From contig NZ_LMTJ01000012.1 of NCBI RefSeq assembly GCF_001510715.1, positions 46,912-110,911 on the forward strand: a stretch of DNA of 64,000 nucleotides, read 5' to 3'. The stretch comes from Bacillus sp. FJAT-29814 (GTDB taxonomy: Bacteria > Bacillota > Bacilli > Bacillales > Cytobacillaceae). The notes under the pieces are model-generated. The model was not told the origin of the DNA. It did not search any database and saw only the letters and a program-made list of their open reading frames with translations. The stretch's first letter is position 1; each line of letters opens with the position of its first letter. Below, one piece after another: positions 34,960 to 44,412 of the stretch. Both the position numbers and the translations under genes were made by a program.

Positions 34960-36306
34960 ATGACATTAAAAAAGAGGTTATTCGGCAGTGCATTGGCACT
35001 GACATTGGGGGCTTCTGTTGTTTTTAGCGGAGGAGTTCCAAAAACCAATGCCGCACCAGTGAGCAAGGACTACATAGTTATTTTTAAAGATCAAGCGAAA
35101 CTACCTGCCGGATATGATAAATTACTGAAGGATGCCGGTGGGAAAGTTACAGCCAAGCTTGATAAGCTAGGTGCAGTCGAAGTAAGTTCGACAGATGCCA
35201 GCTTTTTAGAAAAGGTTAAAAAGTCAAACCTAGTTCAGGAGGCCGGTGTTCAAAACAAAATCTACCCGGAAAAGCCAGTTTATCAGGAAACAGTGGAACT
35301 GGATGCTGTTGCTGGTGCTGACCTATATGAAAGTTCACAATGGGATATCAAACAGGTAACAAATAATGGTGCTTCATGGAGCATGCCAGGCGGAACAGGA
35401 AAATCTGCTTCTGGAGATGATATTGTAGTTGCGGTGATCGACACAGGAATTGATTATACACATCCTGATGTTAAGGCAAATTATGCGTACGGAAAATCAT
35501 TTGTACCGGGATATCCGGATGCAATGGATGAAGACGGACATGGCACTCATGTTGCCGGTTCCATTGCCGGTAAAGGAAGAATCATGGGGATCGGTCCTGA
35601 TCTAAAAGTGGCAGCCTACCGCGTCTTTGGACCAACTGGTGGGGCTGAAACCGCACACATTGCCGAGGCACTTATGACCGCGGCAGATGACAATGTTGAT
35701 GTAGTGAATATGTCATTAGGCGGCTATGACTGGTTCCAGGATCCTGACTACGCCACAAAGGACATTGTTGCCGATGTGAATTTATTTAATCGTGCCATTC
35801 AATATGCGATTCAAAAAGGGGTCACAGTTGTTGGTTCCGCCGGTAATAATGGAGTGGACATTAGCAGCCCGGGTAAGTTATCCGGAGACGATAAAGGTGC
35901 TACACACCGCAGCCCAAGCAGCCAAAACATGATTCGTGTTTCTGCCGGAGGTCAATTGAAAAATTTAACCTTCTATTCAAACTACGGAGTAGGAAAAATT
36001 GACGTTATGGCTCCAGGCGGGGATTATGGCCCGAATTATGATCCAGTGACAAAGACAGGCAGAGACAGTACTTACCTTTGCTTAAGTTCTGTACCTGGCG
36101 GCTATGCATATTATGCCGGCACGTCAATGGCCGCTCCAAAAACAGCCGCGTTAGCCGGAGTCATCATAGCCAAATACGGCAAGGATACACTAAAACCTGC
36201 CCAGGTAAAACATATCATCCAATCGTCAGCGGAAGACGTGTTTAAACCAGGCTACGATGAGAATTCTGGATTTGGACTAATTAATGCTGTTAACGCGTTA
36301 AAATAG
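34960..36306 (+). CDS. Secreted subtilisin-like serine protease (S8)
   Basis: A 448-residue pre-pro-protease. The signal peptide covers about residues 1-32 (KKRLFGSALALTLGASVVFS...NAA), then an inhibitor I9-type propeptide (about 35-105, starting KDYIVIFKDQAKLP) and the catalytic domain. The triad is visible as Asp161 (VIDTGIDYTHPDV), His194 (DGHGTHVAG) and Ser389 (GTSMAAPKTAALAG), with the oxyanion Asn in SAGNNG. It is expected to be exported and self-processed. It stands alone and ends in a bidirectional terminator. Confidence 0.93.
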   Translation: MTLKKRLFGSALALTLGASVVFSGGVPKTNAAPVSKDYIVIFKDQAKLPAGYDKLLKDAGGKVTAKLDKLGAVEVSSTDASFLEKVKKSNLVQEAGVQNKIYPEKPVYQETVELDAVAGADLYESSQWDIKQVTNNGASWSMPGGTGKSASGDDIVVAVIDTGIDYTHPDVKANYAYGKSFVPGYPDAMDEDGHGTHVAGSIAGKGRIMGIGPDLKVAAYRVFGPTGGAETAHIAEALMTAADDNVDVVNMSLGGYDWFQDPDYATKDIVADVNLFNRAIQYAIQKGVTVVGSAGNNGVDISSPGKLSGDDKGATHRSPSSQNMIRVSAGGQLKNLTFYSNYGVGKIDVMAPGGDYGPNYDPVTKTGRDSTYLCLSSVPGGYAYYAGTSMAAPKTAALAGVIIAKYGKDTLKPAQVKHIIQSSAEDVFKPGYDENSGFGLINAVNALK

Positions 36307-36315
36307 TAATACAAG

Positions 36316-36348
36316 GCAAAAGCGATCAGTTTTGATCGCTTTTTTCAT
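36316..36348. terminator. Bidirectional terminator
   Basis: AAAAGCGATCA/TGATCGCTTTT stem between converging genes. It overlaps the end of the HpaB-like gene. Confidence 0.85.
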
Positions 36349-37786
36349 TGGATAAATTTAAAAATTCGGAAATACGATCGCAAAATTCATCTTTTGGATA
36401 GCTTTGGTATAAATGACTGGCCATTCTGACAGGGTCTCCGAAAAAGTAACGCTCGTATTGAGTTTGCCTGGTACCGAACGGGCTCATTGTCATATCCCAG
36501 GTCAATCGAAAAAGTTGGACACGCTCTTCGGCGTTTAGATTTGTTCCTTGAAGATATACATCCAAATCCGGTTTGATAGGCGAGGAAAAGTCGTTTTCTG
36601 TTGGTAGTGTGATCATGCCGCTAGCACCGATTAGTTGTATGATTTCTACAAATCTCGGATATATTTTTGGAAATAGGTTGCTAGCAACCTTGAGTGGAAT
36701 AATACTAGGCACCATAGTTCCCCATTCATCCAATTCCGCATCATTTTCTGCCTTCGCTAAAAGTGCCTTCATGGATTCAAGGCCGATGATAATTTCCGAT
36801 ATTTTTTCCTGAATTTGTTGATAACCGTATACATTAATCGTTTTGGCAAGCAGGTCAGTAAGACCCAGTAAAAATTCCGTTTTGACAACTTGCCTTGTAA
36901 TCACTTGGTGTGTTGCATGATGATGAAATGAGCTTTGCAGCATAAAGTCATTTGCCGCTTCAGGGTTACCGTAAAAAAACACCCGCTCCCATGGCACCAA
37001 TACATGATCAAACACCAGTATTGTATCCATCTCCTCAAACCGTGAACTCAATGGATGATCAAAGGAAGAATCCCCCCCCACAAAGGACTCCCGGCAAATA
37101 AATTTTAAACCCTTTGTATCGGAAGGGATCGAAAAGGCAAAAGCTTCCGCCTCCTCGATTATTCCGCCTGTGGAATAAACAAGTACCTCATCGGTTACAC
37201 CGCCTTGGGTTGCCAATAGACGGGCACCTTTAATGATCAGGCCATGTTCTGTTTTGTCGACTACTCTTGCTGATATGGGTTCTTTTGAGATCTGAAGATT
37301 GATTAAGGCTCGATTAACCTGTGGAGAGACGAAGGTATGGGTAAAACATAAATCGTTGTCTTTTGCCCGGTTATAAAGCGATTGAATGTTCTCCGGAAAG
37401 CAATTTTCTTTACCCTCCAAGATGGATGCCGATGAGGCGAATGCCATTAAGACTGTATTCATATAATCCGGACTTCTTCCCATCATTCCATTCGTGTGCT
37501 TCGCCCATATCTCACTTGCACTTCTTCGTTTTTTTAGGTCTTCCTTTGTTTTTGGTTGCAGAAAAGAAACCCCGATTGGCACCCCCGTTTCTTCAGAAGT
37601 ATAGGTTAATTTGTCTTTATACTCTGGAGCATCCTGTAAATCGTACAGGGATGCTTTTGTTCTAATAAGCCCTTTGAATGCAGGATGCATGGATAATTTG
37701 CCTTCTATCCGTTTCCCATCCAACCAAATTTCTTTGTTTAACTGATCAATCCGCCCTACGAATTCCCTTCCATTAATAGCACCCAA
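36326..37786 (-). CDS. 4-hydroxyphenylacetate 3-monooxygenase-like flavoprotein (HpaB family)
   Basis: About 486 residues of the HpaB/4-hydroxybutyryl-CoA dehydratase superfamily. Visible family segments are GRSPDYMNTVLMAFA, the flavin region HHATHQVITRQVVKTEFLLGL and the C-terminal GTRQTQYERYFFGDPVRM. HpaB proteins hydroxylate phenols with reduced FAD supplied by a flavin reductase; such a gene occurs at 29799. The aromatic product would be a catechol and then a quinone, which fits the quinone-stress genes further on. I prefer the TTG at 37786, eight bases after GGAG, over the GTG at 37795. Substrate unknown. Confidence 0.85.
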   Translation of the reverse strand: MGAINGREFVGRIDQLNKEIWLDGKRIEGKLSMHPAFKGLIRTKASLYDLQDAPEYKDKLTYTSEETGVPIGVSFLQPKTKEDLKKRRSASEIWAKHTNGMMGRSPDYMNTVLMAFASSASILEGKENCFPENIQSLYNRAKDNDLCFTHTFVSPQVNRALINLQISKEPISARVVDKTEHGLIIKGARLLATQGGVTDEVLVYSTGGIIEEAEAFAFSIPSDTKGLKFICRESFVGGDSSFDHPLSSRFEEMDTILVFDHVLVPWERVFFYGNPEAANDFMLQSSFHHHATHQVITRQVVKTEFLLGLTDLLAKTINVYGYQQIQEKISEIIIGLESMKALLAKAENDAELDEWGTMVPSIIPLKVASNLFPKIYPRFVEIIQLIGASGMITLPTENDFSSPIKPDLDVYLQGTNLNAEERVQLFRLTWDMTMSPFGTRQTQYERYFFGDPVRMASHLYQSYPKDEFCDRISEFLNLSNEKSDQN

Positions 37787-37842
37787 TAGAACCACTCCAA
37801 ATTGAAATTCAATGTTACTCTCATTTTATTGAATAGGTTGGT

Positions 37843-37866
37843 AATTTGTTTGTACACGGACAAATT
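37843..37866. promoter_or_regulatory. Inverted repeat upstream of the HpaB-like gene
   Basis: Arms AATTTGT and ACAAATT are separated by 10 nt, about 60 nt before the HpaB-like start on the minus strand. It could be a regulator site. No regulator gene adjoins it. Confidence 0.3.
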
Positions 37867-38101
37867 TTGGGCACATGATGTAATAATGATTCTGTCCTTT
37901 TTCCTCCTCAGATTTAGCCATCCTTCACTTCTTGATATGACTTTAAATTTTTATAGTTAAGATTTCTACACGGGTCGTTAACTATACAATCAGAGTTGAA
38001 TAAAGGCACGGAAATTCACTGTTCAATCCCTCTTTCTAAGGAAGTGATATTTAAAACAATTGGGTCAAGTTGAATTTGTATTATGATAAGTTTCAGTTAT
38101 T

Positions 38102-38145
38102 AAATAGGGAGATAAATCGAGTTTGATTTATCTCCCTATTTTTAT
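38102..38145 (+). terminator. Strong intrinsic terminator without an obvious gene
   Basis: A 17-bp stem (AAATAGGGAGATAAATC and complement) with a 6-nt loop and a T-rich tail. The 300 nt upstream on this strand contain no gene I can support. It insulates the following operon. Confidence 0.8.
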
Positions 38146-38168
38146 TTTATAGTAGTAAATATATTTAT

Positions 38169-38186
38169 TATCTCAAATTCGAGATA
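38169..38186. promoter_or_regulatory. MhqR-like operator at the sugar-phosphate operon promoter
   Basis: TATCTCAAATTCGAGATA is an almost perfect 18-bp palindrome, one base from TATCTCGAATTCGAGATA, the MhqR box of B. subtilis as I know it. It ends 6 nt before the -35 element at 38193. Related sites occur at 47320, 47883 and 49025. Confidence 0.65.
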
Positions 38187-38192
38187 GTTTTC

Positions 38193-38221
38193 TTGACGGT
38201 AATTTCGTCAAAAGGTATTAT
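38193..38221 (+). promoter_or_regulatory. Sigma-A promoter of the sugar-phosphate operon
   Basis: TTGACG (38193-38198), a 17-nt spacer and TATTAT (38216-38221). An inverted repeat GACG/CGTC overlaps the -35 region. A further palindrome, AGTAACCTAGGTTATT (38232-38247), lies in the start-site region. Confidence 0.7.
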
Positions 38222-38310
38222 GAATACATAAAGTAACCTAGGTTATTAAAAGTTACTAGATGAAATAAAATAACTAAATAAATTAAATAAAATAGGTAGG
38301 AGTGACAATT

Positions 38311-38445
38311 ATGATTGAAGTAACTGTAAAGCTTAGTTACAAAGGAAGAAATTATCTAACTAATGTAATTGTTAAAAAAGACACACCTGAAAAACAGATT
38401 TTAAATATCGCACAAGAGCAAATTAAAAAACAATGGTTAAATTAA
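38311..38445 (+). CDS. 44-residue small protein at the head of the sugar-phosphate operon
   Basis: A short open frame starting ATG after GTAGGAGTG at a 7-nt spacing, encoding a basic 44-residue peptide (MIEVTVKLSYKGRNYLTNVI, then VKKDTPEKQILNIAQEQIKK, ending QWLN). It lies between the operon promoter and rpiA, 41 nt before rpiA. The pattern of a beta hairpin followed by an amphipathic helix looks protein-like. I recognise no family. Confidence 0.6.
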   Translation: MIEVTVKLSYKGRNYLTNVIVKKDTPEKQILNIAQEQIKKQWLN

Positions 38446-38486
38446 TAAGGCAATCTCCAGACCTTAATGGAAAGGGGTAAAAGGCC

Positions 38487-39158
38487 TTGAATGAAAAGAA
38501 GAAAGTTGGAGAAAAAGCAGTTGATTATGTGAGAGAAGGGATGGTAGTTGGATTAGGAACTGGCACGACTGTTTTCTATACCATTTCAAAACTTGGGGAA
38601 TTAGTTCAACAAGGATTTTCCATAAAAGGAGTTCCTACTTCTGAACACACGAAAAAATTAGCGACTGAACTTGGAATTCCCCTAATTTCGATCAATGAGA
38701 TTGAGAAAATTGATGTGGCCATTGATGGAGCAGATGAAGTAGATTCTGAGTTAAATCTCATTAAAGGGGGAGGCGGGGCCCTTTTAAGAGAGAAAATCAT
38801 CGCAAAAGCAGCTGAGACCTTTATTGTCGTCGCAGACTCAAACAAAATAGTGGAGGCATTAGGAACTTTTCCACTGCCGATAGAAGTAGTGCGATTTGGA
38901 TATGAAATGACCATGAAGCACATCCTGGAGCTTGGGGGAAGTCCAAAGCTGCGACAAAAAGATGGGATCCCTTTTCTCACAGATAACGGAAACTATATTA
39001 TTGATGGTATTTTTACAAAAATAAAGGATCCAAAAATATTGGAGAGGGAGCTAAATTTGATACCGGGCGTTGTGGATAATGGATTATTTGTCGGAATGGC
39101 AGACAGTGTCATCACAATCGATTGTCATCAAAACATCATCGCGAAAGTCCGGGGCTAG
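38487..39158 (+). CDS. rpiA: Ribose-5-phosphate isomerase A
   Basis: A 223-residue enzyme interconverting ribose 5-phosphate and ribulose 5-phosphate. Family motifs: GLGTGTTVFY (about residues 22-31), IDGADEVDSELNLIKGGGGALLREK and the later FLTDNGNYIID. The TTG start follows AAAGGGG; an ATG four bases on is out of frame. First recognised enzyme of the operon rpiA-zwf-tkt-gnd-tal-pgi. B. subtilis uses the unrelated RpiB type, so RpiA here marks an accessory set. Confidence 0.93.
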   Translation: MNEKKKVGEKAVDYVREGMVVGLGTGTTVFYTISKLGELVQQGFSIKGVPTSEHTKKLATELGIPLISINEIEKIDVAIDGADEVDSELNLIKGGGGALLREKIIAKAAETFIVVADSNKIVEALGTFPLPIEVVRFGYEMTMKHILELGGSPKLRQKDGIPFLTDNGNYIIDGIFTKIKDPKILERELNLIPGVVDNGLFVGMADSVITIDCHQNIIAKVRG

Positions 39159-39184
39159 AAAATACGAACATGGGGGAAATAAAA

Positions 39185-40687
39185 ATGGAAACTATGACAT
39201 TTGTCTTATTTGGTGCAACAGGGGATTTAGCTAAGCGAAAAATCTTCCCTGCTCTATACAATTTGTATGTTGATCAAAAATTGCCACAGTCCATTTCTAT
39301 TATCGGACTTGGTAGAGGGGAACTTTCTCAGCAAGATTTCCAAGACAAAGTGAAGGACTCTATTTTAGACTTTTCACGCCGCCTAGAACATGATGCAGCA
39401 AGTATGGGAGAATTTTTGGATTACTTTCGCTACAGTAAGTTGGATGTTAATCGGAAAGAAGATTTTCAAACTTTACTTCAGTTAGTGATGCAGCGTGAAG
39501 AGGAGCTAAAATTAGCCGAAAATCGGATGTTTTATCTTTCGGTTGCACCAGAGTTTTTTGACACGATTGCCTTGAATATAAAAAATAGTGGACTGGGACA
39601 GACAACCGGCTGGAAAAGACTAATTATTGAAAAGCCATTTGGTCATGATCTCCAATCAGCTAGAGAACTGAATGAAAAACTAAGCCGTGCCTTTGAGGAA
39701 GAGGAAATCTATCGCATCGACCATTACTTAGGTAAACCAATGGTTCAAAATCTTGAAGCCTTGTCTTATGCCAACCCGATTCTACAGTTCATTTGGAATA
39801 AGGAACATATAGCTAATGTCCAAATTACAGCAAGTGAAACGGTTGGGGTAGAAAAAAGAGCTGGTTATTACGACCACGCCGGAGCCATCCGTGATATGGT
39901 TCAAAACCATATGCTGCAAATACTGATGATGACCGCGATGGATACACCTGAAAATATAAGTGCAGCGGAAATTCGAATTGAAAAGCGAAAGATCATGGAG
40001 TCACTAAGGCCCATAAAAGAGGAAGATGTTCAAAATGATATTGTTCGCGGCCAATACATTTTAGGAGAGGTAAATGGACAAGAAGTTCCTGGATATCTAG
40101 AAGAGCCTGGGGTAGATCCTTCTACCACCACAGATACCTTTGTTGCTGCTCTTTTGTGGATCGATCATCCGTCATGGACAGGGGTTCCTTTTTACATCCG
40201 TACTGGAAAGAGAATGAAGGAAAAATCAACGCGGATCGTCATCGAATTTAAAAATAATCAGAACCATGAATATAAAAATACTCAAATAAATCCTAACTTA
40301 TTGGTGATTGAAATCAATCCAAATGAAAATATATCTTTTCAATTAAACATTAAAAACCCATTGAACAATGGAAAAGTAGAACCTGTTTGGATTAATCTTG
40401 CTAATGGACAAACAGAAATGGGAGTTCCTGAAGCATATGAAAGACTTATTTATGATGCGTTTAACGGAGATTCTACCTTCTTCGCGCATTGGAAGGAAGT
40501 TGAGTTGTCATGGGAATGGGTACAGCCAATTCTCAATGCATTTGAAGCGAATCAACTACCTCTATATGAATATCGTTCAGGCTCAAATGGTCCTATAGCT
40601 GCTGATTGCTTACTATTGGAAAATGGCTTTAAATGGTGGCTCGATGAACCAATTCAAGAACTTAATGATAAGGTCCTACACTACTAA
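39185..40687 (+). CDS. zwf: Glucose-6-phosphate 1-dehydrogenase
   Basis: A 500-residue oxidoreductase that converts glucose 6-phosphate to 6-phosphogluconolactone. The nucleotide motif is FGATGDLAKRKIFPALYNL near the N-terminus and the substrate motif is RIDHYLGKPMVQN (about 177-189). The ATG at 39185 follows GGGGGAAATAAAA. An in-frame start upstream at 39122 would overlap rpiA and adds nothing conserved. Its position in an MhqR-like controlled operon suggests NADPH supply under stress. Confidence 0.95.
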   Translation: METMTFVLFGATGDLAKRKIFPALYNLYVDQKLPQSISIIGLGRGELSQQDFQDKVKDSILDFSRRLEHDAASMGEFLDYFRYSKLDVNRKEDFQTLLQLVMQREEELKLAENRMFYLSVAPEFFDTIALNIKNSGLGQTTGWKRLIIEKPFGHDLQSARELNEKLSRAFEEEEIYRIDHYLGKPMVQNLEALSYANPILQFIWNKEHIANVQITASETVGVEKRAGYYDHAGAIRDMVQNHMLQILMMTAMDTPENISAAEIRIEKRKIMESLRPIKEEDVQNDIVRGQYILGEVNGQEVPGYLEEPGVDPSTTTDTFVAALLWIDHPSWTGVPFYIRTGKRMKEKSTRIVIEFKNNQNHEYKNTQINPNLLVIEINPNENISFQLNIKNPLNNGKVEPVWINLANGQTEMGVPEAYERLIYDAFNGDSTFFAHWKEVELSWEWVQPILNAFEANQLPLYEYRSGSNGPIAADCLLLENGFKWWLDEPIQELNDKVLHY

Positions 40688-40709
40688 GAAGTTTGAGGAG
40701 GAAAAACTT

Positions 40710-42704
40710 TTGTCACAAACAATTGAAAATCTAGCCGTTACGACAATTAGAACGTTATCGATTGATGCTATTAATGCAGCCAATTCTGGTCATCCGGGTC
40801 TCCCGATGGGGGCAGCACCAATGACATATGCATTATGGGCCAAACACCTTCAACACAACCCTGAAAACCCGAAATGGTTTAACCGTGACCGGTTTGTTTT
40901 ATCTGCGGGCCATGGGTCAAGCTTGCTGTACAGCATGCTGCATTTAACTGGCTACAATGTCACAATCGATGATTTGAAAAACTTTCGAAAATTGAATAGC
41001 AGAACGCCGGGACATCCTGAATTCGGTCATACTCCAGGTGTGGAAGCAACAACAGGTCCATTAGGCCAAGGGATTGCGAATGCTGTTGGGATGGCGATGG
41101 CAGAAGCGCATTTAGCAGCAAAGTTTAATAAAGAAGGACATCCGATTATTGATCACTACACCTATGCGTTAGTTGGGGACGGTGACTTAATGGAGGGTAT
41201 TTCTTATGAAGCGATGTCAATGGCTGGCCACATGAAACTAGGAAAACTGATTGTATTATATGATTCAAACGATATATCTCTTGATGGTGAATTGAACGTT
41301 TCTTTTTCCGAAAACATTGAGAAAAGAGCAGAATCAGCACATTGGCACTATGTAAAAGTGGAAGATGGAAATGACATCGACGCCATTTCTGAAGCAATTG
41401 AAGCCGCCAAACAAAATACAAATCAGCCAAGTTTGATTGAAGTCAGAACGATAATTGGATATGGAAGTCCGAAGGTAGCTGGAACAAATAAAGCACATGG
41501 TGCACCACTGGGAGTGGAAGAAGGGAAAGCGACAAAGCAAGCCTATAACTGGCTTTATGAGGAAGATTTCTATGTTCCAGAGGAAGTAAAAGCCCATTTT
41601 GAACAATTAAAGCGTAAGGGGAACGATGCTGAACAAAGCTGGATGAACTTATTCGAATCCTATAAGCGGAAATTTCCTGAATTAGCCAATCAATTGACAA
41701 GTGCTATAGATGGAAAAGTCCTAATCGACGCAAAAGATATATTAACTTTTGATACAGGAAAAGCTGTTTCGACGCGCGTTGCCAGTGGAGAAGCCATCAA
41801 TCATTTTGTAAAATCTGTTCCAGCGATTTTTGGGGGAAGTGCAGACCTTTCAGGTTCTACAATGACGGACATTAAAGGGGAACAAATTTACGCAGTTGAA
41901 TCATACGGTGCACGTAATGTTTACTTTGGAGTCCGTGAACATGCCATGGGAGCTGCAGCCAATGGAATGGCCTATCATGGCGGTGTAAAACCTTTTGTTA
42001 GTACATTTTTTGTCTTTAATGATTATCTTCGTCCGTCAATCCGTTTGGCAGCATTATCAAAGCTGCCTGTCATTTATGTATTTACACATGATTCCATTGC
42101 GGTTGGTGAGGATGGACCTACACATGAACCGGTTGAACATTTGGTAGCACTCCGGTCTATACCTGGATTAACAGTTATTAGGCCTACTGACGCAAATGAA
42201 ACGGCAAGTGCATGGGCCTACGCACTTCAACAAACGGATGGCCCAGTAGCATTGATTTTAAGCCGCCAAAACCTGCCAGTGTATAACGAAACAAAAGCGA
42301 ATTTGGAGAATGTTTCTAAGGGAGCTTATGTATTGGCTGAAACTAATTCCACACCAGAGGTTATTTTGATTGCTACCGGCTCTGAAGTTTCATTAGCTGT
42401 CAGAGCAAAAGCCGAGCTCGAAAAAGAAAATCGATCGGTTCGGATCGTTGCAATGCCAAGCTGGGAGTTGTTTAATCAGCAATCTGCTGAATATAAAGAA
42501 TCGGTACTTCCTTCTTCCATTACAAAACGAGTGGCGATTGAAATGGGAATCTCACTGGGATGGGAGCGTTTTGTTGGATTTAAAGGAAAAGTGTTATCCA
42601 TCGAATCATTTGGAGCGTCAGGAGATGGTGCTTCAGTTATGGAACAGTTCGGATTTACGACCGACAATTTAATTCAACTGACGAAAAGTCTTTTGAATTC
42701 TTAA
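40710..42704 (+). CDS. tkt: Transketolase
   Basis: A 664-residue thiamine-diphosphate enzyme moving two-carbon units between sugar phosphates. Motifs: SGHPGLPMGAAPM (about residues 25-37), the ThDP site GDGDLMEGISYEA, and the transketolase block in REHAMGAAANGMAYHGG. The TTG at 40710 is preferred because GAGGAGG lies 8 nt upstream; the frame extends upstream but only inside zwf. Probably a second copy beside a housekeeping tkt elsewhere (inference). Confidence 0.95.
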   Translation: MSQTIENLAVTTIRTLSIDAINAANSGHPGLPMGAAPMTYALWAKHLQHNPENPKWFNRDRFVLSAGHGSSLLYSMLHLTGYNVTIDDLKNFRKLNSRTPGHPEFGHTPGVEATTGPLGQGIANAVGMAMAEAHLAAKFNKEGHPIIDHYTYALVGDGDLMEGISYEAMSMAGHMKLGKLIVLYDSNDISLDGELNVSFSENIEKRAESAHWHYVKVEDGNDIDAISEAIEAAKQNTNQPSLIEVRTIIGYGSPKVAGTNKAHGAPLGVEEGKATKQAYNWLYEEDFYVPEEVKAHFEQLKRKGNDAEQSWMNLFESYKRKFPELANQLTSAIDGKVLIDAKDILTFDTGKAVSTRVASGEAINHFVKSVPAIFGGSADLSGSTMTDIKGEQIYAVESYGARNVYFGVREHAMGAAANGMAYHGGVKPFVSTFFVFNDYLRPSIRLAALSKLPVIYVFTHDSIAVGEDGPTHEPVEHLVALRSIPGLTVIRPTDANETASAWAYALQQTDGPVALILSRQNLPVYNETKANLENVSKGAYVLAETNSTPEVILIATGSEVSLAVRAKAELEKENRSVRIVAMPSWELFNQQSAEYKESVLPSSITKRVAIEMGISLGWERFVGFKGKVLSIESFGASGDGASVMEQFGFTTDNLIQLTKSLLNS

Positions 42705-42739
42705 AAAAGAGAAACATTAAAGTAGAGGAGGAAATCACA

Positions 42740-43633
42740 ATGAAGGTTGGATTAATTGGTTTAGGGAAAATGGGTTTTAATTTAGGACAAAATTTAATGG
42801 ATCAAAACCACGAAGTCGTAGCATTTGATGTTAACCCTAATGCTGTGAAAGAAATGAAGAAATATGGAGCAGTTGGTGTATCAAGCTATCAAGAACTTGT
42901 TGAGTCTTTAGAAAAACCTAGAATTATCTGGATTATGGTTCCGCATGCTGTTGTTGATCCAGTCATAGGTGAGATAATCCCATTTTTGGACAAAGGTGAT
43001 ATTGTTATCGAAGCGGGTAATTCTCATTATAAGGAATCCATTCGCCGTTACAATGAATTAAAAAAAATTGGTGTCAGATTTATGGATGCAGGTACCTCGG
43101 GCGGCATGGAGGGTGCCCGTAATGGTGCATGTTATATGATTGGCGGTGATCCTGAAGCATGGGAAATCGTTCAACCAATTTTTAAAGATACAGCAGTAGA
43201 AAATGGTTTCTTATATGCTGGCAAAGCAGGCAGCGGACACTTCTTAAAAATGGTTCACAATGGCATAGAGTATGCCATGATGGCTGCTATAGGTGAAGGC
43301 TTTGAAGTGCTTGAGAAGAGTGAATTCGATTATGATTACGAAAAGGTAGCAAGAGTTTGGAACAATGGTTCTGTTATTCGTTCATGGTTAATGGAATTAA
43401 CAGAAAATGCATTTTCAAAAGATGCAAAATTAGATGAAATCAAAGGAATCATGCACTCATCAGGGGAAGGAAAATGGACTGTAGAAACAGCTTTAGATTT
43501 ACAAACTGCCACTCCAGTTATTGCAATGTCTTTATTAATGCGTTACCGATCTTTAGAAAATGATACCTTTACAGGTAAAGTAGTAGCCGCATTACGAAAT
43601 GAATTTGGCGGACATGCGGTTGTAAAGAATTAA
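42740..43633 (+). CDS. gnd: 6-phosphogluconate dehydrogenase, short (YqeC/GndA-like) form
   Basis: A 297-residue decarboxylating 6-phosphogluconate dehydrogenase, the short form of about 300 residues rather than the 470-residue type. The Rossmann motif is GLGKMG (residues 7-12). The second strand ends in VVAFDVNP with Asp30, the residue usually seen in NAD-preferring enzymes, where NADP-dependent relatives have NR(T/S). This suggests that the step makes NADH. The substrate motif is GTSGGMEGARNGACYMIGG. AGAGGAGG precedes the ATG. Confidence 0.9.
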   Translation: MKVGLIGLGKMGFNLGQNLMDQNHEVVAFDVNPNAVKEMKKYGAVGVSSYQELVESLEKPRIIWIMVPHAVVDPVIGEIIPFLDKGDIVIEAGNSHYKESIRRYNELKKIGVRFMDAGTSGGMEGARNGACYMIGGDPEAWEIVQPIFKDTAVENGFLYAGKAGSGHFLKMVHNGIEYAMMAAIGEGFEVLEKSEFDYDYEKVARVWNNGSVIRSWLMELTENAFSKDAKLDEIKGIMHSSGEGKWTVETALDLQTATPVIAMSLLMRYRSLENDTFTGKVVAALRNEFGGHAVVKN

Positions 43634-43670
43634 AAAAACCGAATTTATAACAAAATGGAGGAAAGCGAAA

Positions 43671-44330
43671 ATGAAATTTTTTATTGATACTGCAAACTTA
43701 GATGACATTAAAAAAGCATATAAAATTGGTGTCTTATCGGGTGTTACAACCAACCCTTCATTAGTGGCAAAAGAAGGAGTTAAATTTGAAGACCGCATTG
43801 CAGAAATCCTAACTGCGGTCCCAGAGGTTGAGTCTGTTTCTGCTGAAGTAACACCTAATGCCCTAACAGCTGATCAAATGATTGCCGAGGCAAATGAACT
43901 AATAACAATAAATGGCGGAGACAAGAACATTACCATTAAACTGCCAATGACATTGGATGGATTAGAGGCTTGCCGTTATTTAACCAAAAAAGGTGTTAAA
44001 ACAAATGTTACACTGATTTTTAGTGTAAACCAGGCATTACTGGCAGCACGTGCAGGAGCTACCTATGTATCCCCATTCTTAGGCCGTTTAGATGACATTA
44101 ATGAAGATGGAGTACAGCTTGTCGCAAAAATTGCTGAATTGTTCCGGATTCAAAATCTAGATACACAAATCATTGCAGCATCTGTTCGACATCCGGACCA
44201 TGTAACCCGTGTTGCGTTGGCAGGAGCACATATAGCAACAATTCCATTTAAGGTCATTGAGCAATTGGCAAAACATCCGCTGACCGACCAGGGACTAGAG
44301 AAATTTGCTGCTGACTGGAAGACCGTATAA
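43671..44330 (+). CDS. tal: Transaldolase, small (TalC/FSA-like) type
   Basis: A 219-residue class I aldolase of the small transaldolase family. It opens MKFFIDTANLDDIKKA. The Schiff-base lysine is probably Lys90 in TIKLPMT. Also visible are TTNPSLVAKEG and GATYVSPFLGRLDDI. It transfers dihydroxyacetone units in the non-oxidative pentose phosphate branch. Fructose-6-phosphate aldolase activity cannot be excluded by eye. ATGGAGG precedes the ATG. Confidence 0.92.
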   Translation: MKFFIDTANLDDIKKAYKIGVLSGVTTNPSLVAKEGVKFEDRIAEILTAVPEVESVSAEVTPNALTADQMIAEANELITINGGDKNITIKLPMTLDGLEACRYLTKKGVKTNVTLIFSVNQALLAARAGATYVSPFLGRLDDINEDGVQLVAKIAELFRIQNLDTQIIAASVRHPDHVTRVALAGAHIATIPFKVIEQLAKHPLTDQGLEKFAADWKTV

Positions 44331-44342
44331 AAAATTGAAATC

Positions 44343-44377
44343 TAAGGGCGTTAGCCAAGGGAAAGTTAGCGCCCTTA
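44343..44377 (+). other. Stem-loop between tal and pgi
   Basis: Arms TAAGGGCG and CGCCCTTA without a T run. It may stabilise or process the operon mRNA rather than end it. Confidence 0.45.
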
Positions 44378-44412
44378 CATAACAAAAATAAACCGGTGAG
44401 GAGAACAATTGT

